Part shown: in pieces, positions 60,231-64,000 of the stretch
Layout: every line of letters starts with the position of its first letter
Numbering within the stretch: the stretch's first letter is position 1
Assembly (NCBI GenBank): GCA_947561715.1
Contig: OX387205.1
Span: 13,831,001-13,895,000 of the forward strand
DNA length: 64,000 nucleotides
From: Ascidia mentula
Taxonomy: Eukaryota > Chordata > Ascidiacea > Phlebobranchia > Ascidiidae
Direction of reading: 5' to 3'
Made by a program: the position numbers and the translations under genes
Notes under the pieces: model-generated
What the model was told of the DNA's origin: nothing
Databases searched by the model: none
The model's input: only the letters and a program-made list of their open reading frames with translations

Positions 60231-63200
60231 AAAACTGCATGGTAGTGGAACCTTTTTCAGCAAAACGCAGAAGCCAGAAGTCACGGGAAACGATCGACAA
60301 GGGCTGGAAGAGAGACGGGTCTTGCACACTCAAAGGTAGACAGTTAGTCATACTGGGGGTAACACAACACTTGCCTTCCAGTGGACCGTGTTTGACTCAC
60401 AACAATCTAAAACGCGAGCGCCAGCCCGCAAGCTGCATCTGGAAAAACAAGACCAGTGCATGCGCACGACTTGCCACTGTTCGTGCAATTATAACTTGTT
60501 GTGTCAACTACCAGAGCTTTCCTTTCAAAAATTTGTTCTCTCTCTTAATTAAGGTAAACTTCATTCCGAAAATGGAAATGGATTTTAGGAATGCGGCGCC
60601 ACTTGTTAAAAATAACCAGTAACCATTCTTTACCCTATACCAATTTATAATTAAAGAAGTATCGGGTAAAGAATGGACATGGTTTAATACCAAAATTTAA
60701 CCATGGAAAATCTCCTGTTAAAGTTTCCTTGAAACTACCCATGAAAAAGGCCTTCATGATTTGATCGTTGAGAGTTTGGCAACCGACAACAAACTGAAAA
60801 TAACGCGTGACAAAAATTACTTTTTCAATCACTCATCAAACAGTAAACGACCTTGCAAATTCATCAAACTGGTGGCGCCGACACAAAACGCACACTTCAA
60901 GTTGGTTGAAACAGCTTAATTGTCGTTAATCCCGCGTGTCGCCATTAGCGTGGACCCACATTTAGCTAAACCCCCTTCAAATATGAGTGCACACAAGCAC
61001 AGCTGCAGGTATGCAAGGCACTTTTTTGGCTCGAAGCCAACTCACGACAAGATGGAAAGTGCGAACGTCTGCGAGATTTCTGAATAAAATAAAACAAAAC
61101 ACAGATTTAAACTTACTATGTAAAATTACCTCGCGTGTCGAAACGCAGTTCCATTTTAACGCACAACAAGTGGCGTTGGAAAAGGTGGATTTCGGAAAGT
61201 CATTATCAAATTTTGAAAAAAACAGCGTTTCAATGAACAACAATTACAACAATTTTCGGTGAACTAGTTGGTCTTGATATTTCATTTTTTGGCATAATGC
61301 TCGAATACCCAACCCTCGCAACTCAACTGTAAAAACTAATTGCTTAATTTTCACTTAAATTCGCAAACTCACAGACAAACTGCTTTTTTCGACGCTTTAG
61401 AGAAAATTAAAATACCAAACTCCAATTAACCTTAAAAAATCCCCACCGCCAATGACGTCACGATCTGTGGTCGGTGCTCAGTCGGGCGTGAAGCATGCTA
61501 CAGAAACCCTTCCCCGTACTTTACCTCCGGGAGTGAAGGATGCATCGTTGGCTACATGAAAGGGCGATTAAGTCGGTAGCACTGAAGGGAGCTATCGGCA
61601 ATATAACGGTCGTATCATTGCTCCCTGTGGATCACCACGCGTATGTAAGGGAATTTTGCAGACGCCTTACTAAAGTCACGCCACGTTATTTAAATTAAGC
61701 GGTGCAATCACAAACGGGAATTACAACCGCATAAGTTGTAACAATTCGTTTTTGCCATTAGGTAATTTGGAAATCTTAGACGACAGAAGTTTCTTAATAC
61801 ATGTTTGAAATGTTTTATAAACCAATCTAAACTAACCGATAACCAATAATAAAATAAAAATACCATGAGGTTTGTAACAGCAAAAGCGCACACAACTAAA
61901 CACAGTATAAACGTATGTTCAAAGTTTTCAGACGTTTTGGAAGAGCCCCAGTACTACATTAACAAACCTCAGCACAGGAATATTGAAGCATGAATATTTA
62001 AACACTGCTTATAAAAGCTTATAAAACAACTTGCCGGTCAAATAGTTTTAACAACTTGCAGATATGTTACTAGTGGCATCCTTCACTATTTAAAATTCAT
62101 TCTTTCAAACACACGATAAATAAATTGGTTGCTTTCAAACGTCTGATCTATAAACATCACCGGTCTCCTGTAGCCCAATGACAAAACTCAACATCTGAAA
62201 ATAGTTGAAAAAGCGACGACGAACACGAAATTAATCGGAATGCAGCAACTTTTCATTCGAACGTACGCAGTTTCTCAACTGGCGGCAACTCTTAGTCGCC
62301 TCCAGTAATCCGCTTAAGAGACGTAAACAAACCGATCCTCGGCTTGGACGCCGCAAGATGGCACGAACTTCGCGATAACAACAATTCCAAAGAAGGCGAA
62401 TAACTCACAGCAAAGCTTTGACCATTTTGACAAGTCGCTGATGGCTGCAGTGCGATTGGTGAAGTGTTCAAGGCAACATAACCCATTCTTACCTGAAAGT
62501 TTGGTTTAACGCAATAAAACACGATGGCTGTCGATACAAATAAACAATTCGTGAGGACGTCTTTTAATTTATCTTCGACAACAACACTTGGTAAAAACAT
62601 TTGCAAATGTTTACTGAACAAATTTTAATCAACAACAAGCATAGCTTTAACAAAAAGTTAGTTCAAGATTCTAAAAATAAGGTGAACAAATCTCATGAAA
62701 CATATCTACTTTCATGCAATCACGTCGCATCTATTTTCCAAAAATACGGGACGACTTGACTTAACGTAACTTTAACGAGCAAGCAGTAATTTCTCCATTA
62801 CACAAAAGGCTTTAGCATAAATCTACGAATAACTCCCGACACAGGAGCCAAGACACAAAGGGCCATTAGCGAGCCGCACTACAAGTCAATATCAAGCTGA
62901 AAAAGTCGAAACCAATCCGGGAATCACACGTGTCCCTAGGGTGCGGGGCCAGCAATAAAACGCGGTCAAAAATCAATTTTTATGATACGTCCCTTAATCT
63001 CCAGCCATAGTTCACTAATTAATACCGATACCTCGGACAGTTCAGCGGTGGAGCAGATGGTCGGTTAGAGGCGCAGTGACCGGGTTCACACGACACTGAA
63101 TCTGTTAGCGCTAATGTCGAATGAATAAGAAATTAACGTGGTCAGAAGTTAAGTGTTGAGATTAAATGCAGTAATTGATAATGTAAATGATGAAATATTT

Positions 63201-64000
63201 CTTCCCAACGCTTGAAAACATTACACTTTCAACGTAACTGCTGGAATCACGCAATTCTTCTCTGAAAAAGGCAAAGGAAAAATATCACGACAATCGTTCC
63301 TGAGTACAAAATGCAAACACATGGAACACACCTTTTATAAAGATACCCCTGTGTAAAATTTGAAACCAAGTATATTTGTACCTGTTTTTTTGATTAGGAA
63401 ACACTCCTTTTCCAAAAGCTGGTACTCTTCACAAAACGTCAACAACTTATTGGACAAACTTTGAACCTTTCATAATCCAATTAATGTTCAAGTCACGTTT
63501 TTCATGAGAAATCGACTCAACGGTCGACAGGGCTTTCCGAAAAAGGAGGCAGCCATTCCAGTAACTCTTTAGAGGTCAAACCACAACGCTTTTGGTTGGG
63601 TTTGTTGTTGTAATCGGTTGTAACACACACAACATGGGCCTTGCGCCAAACCTTTCATTAGTTTATGTGAAAGTCGCAGAACCACAATTCTCAACACTGG
63701 ACATGTCTTGTGTTATTTGCCATCCATAACAGCCTTGTATGGAAAGCATCACCTAAATGTTCCAACGCACAATACCATCAGCACATCATCACAATGTATT
63801 ACCACCATCCTTGCACTTTGCTGCTGCAATGCTGATCATCAGGTAATACTTCAGGAAACAGCTATCAAAAATCATTTCCACAATCGACTACAAACAGTAT
63901 TCACAGCTCATTCCACCAAAAAGCCACCAGTAAATAAGCCCAGGTATCTAATCCAAGCATGACATGTGTTGTAGGTGGATATTTTTAGCACTCCACCTCG
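60231..64000. other. intergenic DNA, no gene recognised
   Basis: CCTATAAAAACTG near 60226-60238 looks like a TATA box, but the frame beginning directly after it (60239-60622) has no recognisable content. A tRNA-like fragment (GGTTAGAGGCGCAGTGACCG then GGTTCA) is near 63061-63091 without an anticodon arm. A TGACGTCA lies at 61453-61460. I see no other supportable feature. Confidence 0.35.

Noticed and set aside
60239-60622. 127-codon frame directly after a TATA-like sequence
   Set aside because: The ATG would sit at the TATA box itself with no room for a transcription start, and the product is featureless.

Overview
This is a eukaryotic (metazoan) genomic window. Genes with many small phased introns alternate with intronless genes. 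The non-satellite DNA is AT-rich, and several starts lie just downstream of strong acceptor-like sites, as in trans-spliced genomes. Together with a delta-type protocadherin, this fits a compact chordate genome such as a tunicate (Ciona-like). The species is an inference.

Layout: (1) 1-5235 holds two tandem copies of an unfamiliar gene. Only the 3' end of the first copy is in the window (1-1370). The second (1699-5176, 3 exons) encodes a predicted type I membrane protein of about 974 residues with a long, Ser/Asp-rich, repeat-bearing cytoplasmic tail and a C-terminal coiled coil. (2) 5584-16602 is a 23-exon gene for the exocyst subunit EXOC1/Sec3, with a complete hAT-type MITE in one intron. 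(3) 18349-20100 is an intronless ferroportin (SLC40A1). (4) 21009-22421 is an intronless RAD51C-like recombinase. (5) 25576-22755 (minus) is an 8-exon secreted serpin, convergent with RAD51C. (6) About 25751-46057 is a 20.3-kb array of about 108 near-identical 187-bp satellite monomers, each with two perfect 14-bp palindromes, and with visible multi-monomer (higher-order) duplications. (7) 55700-47680 (minus) is a delta-type protocadherin with six cadherin repeats, one transmembrane helix and a CM2 cytoplasmic motif; a further tail-like open frame lies at 46967-46704. (8) 55701-64000 is about 8.3 kb with no supported protein gene, probably upstream/intergenic DNA of the protocadherin, with transposon-like fragments.

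The genes look like unrelated housekeeping and surface functions (vesicle tethering, iron export, DNA repair, protease control, cell adhesion) and do not form a pathway. The most unusual items are the satellite and its higher-order structure next to the serpin start, the tandem membrane-protein family, a ferroportin with Tyr at the hepcidin-contact cysteine, and a strong excess of the palindrome TGACGTCA outside the satellite. All exon models are read by eye from splice signals and reading phase, with no transcript support.
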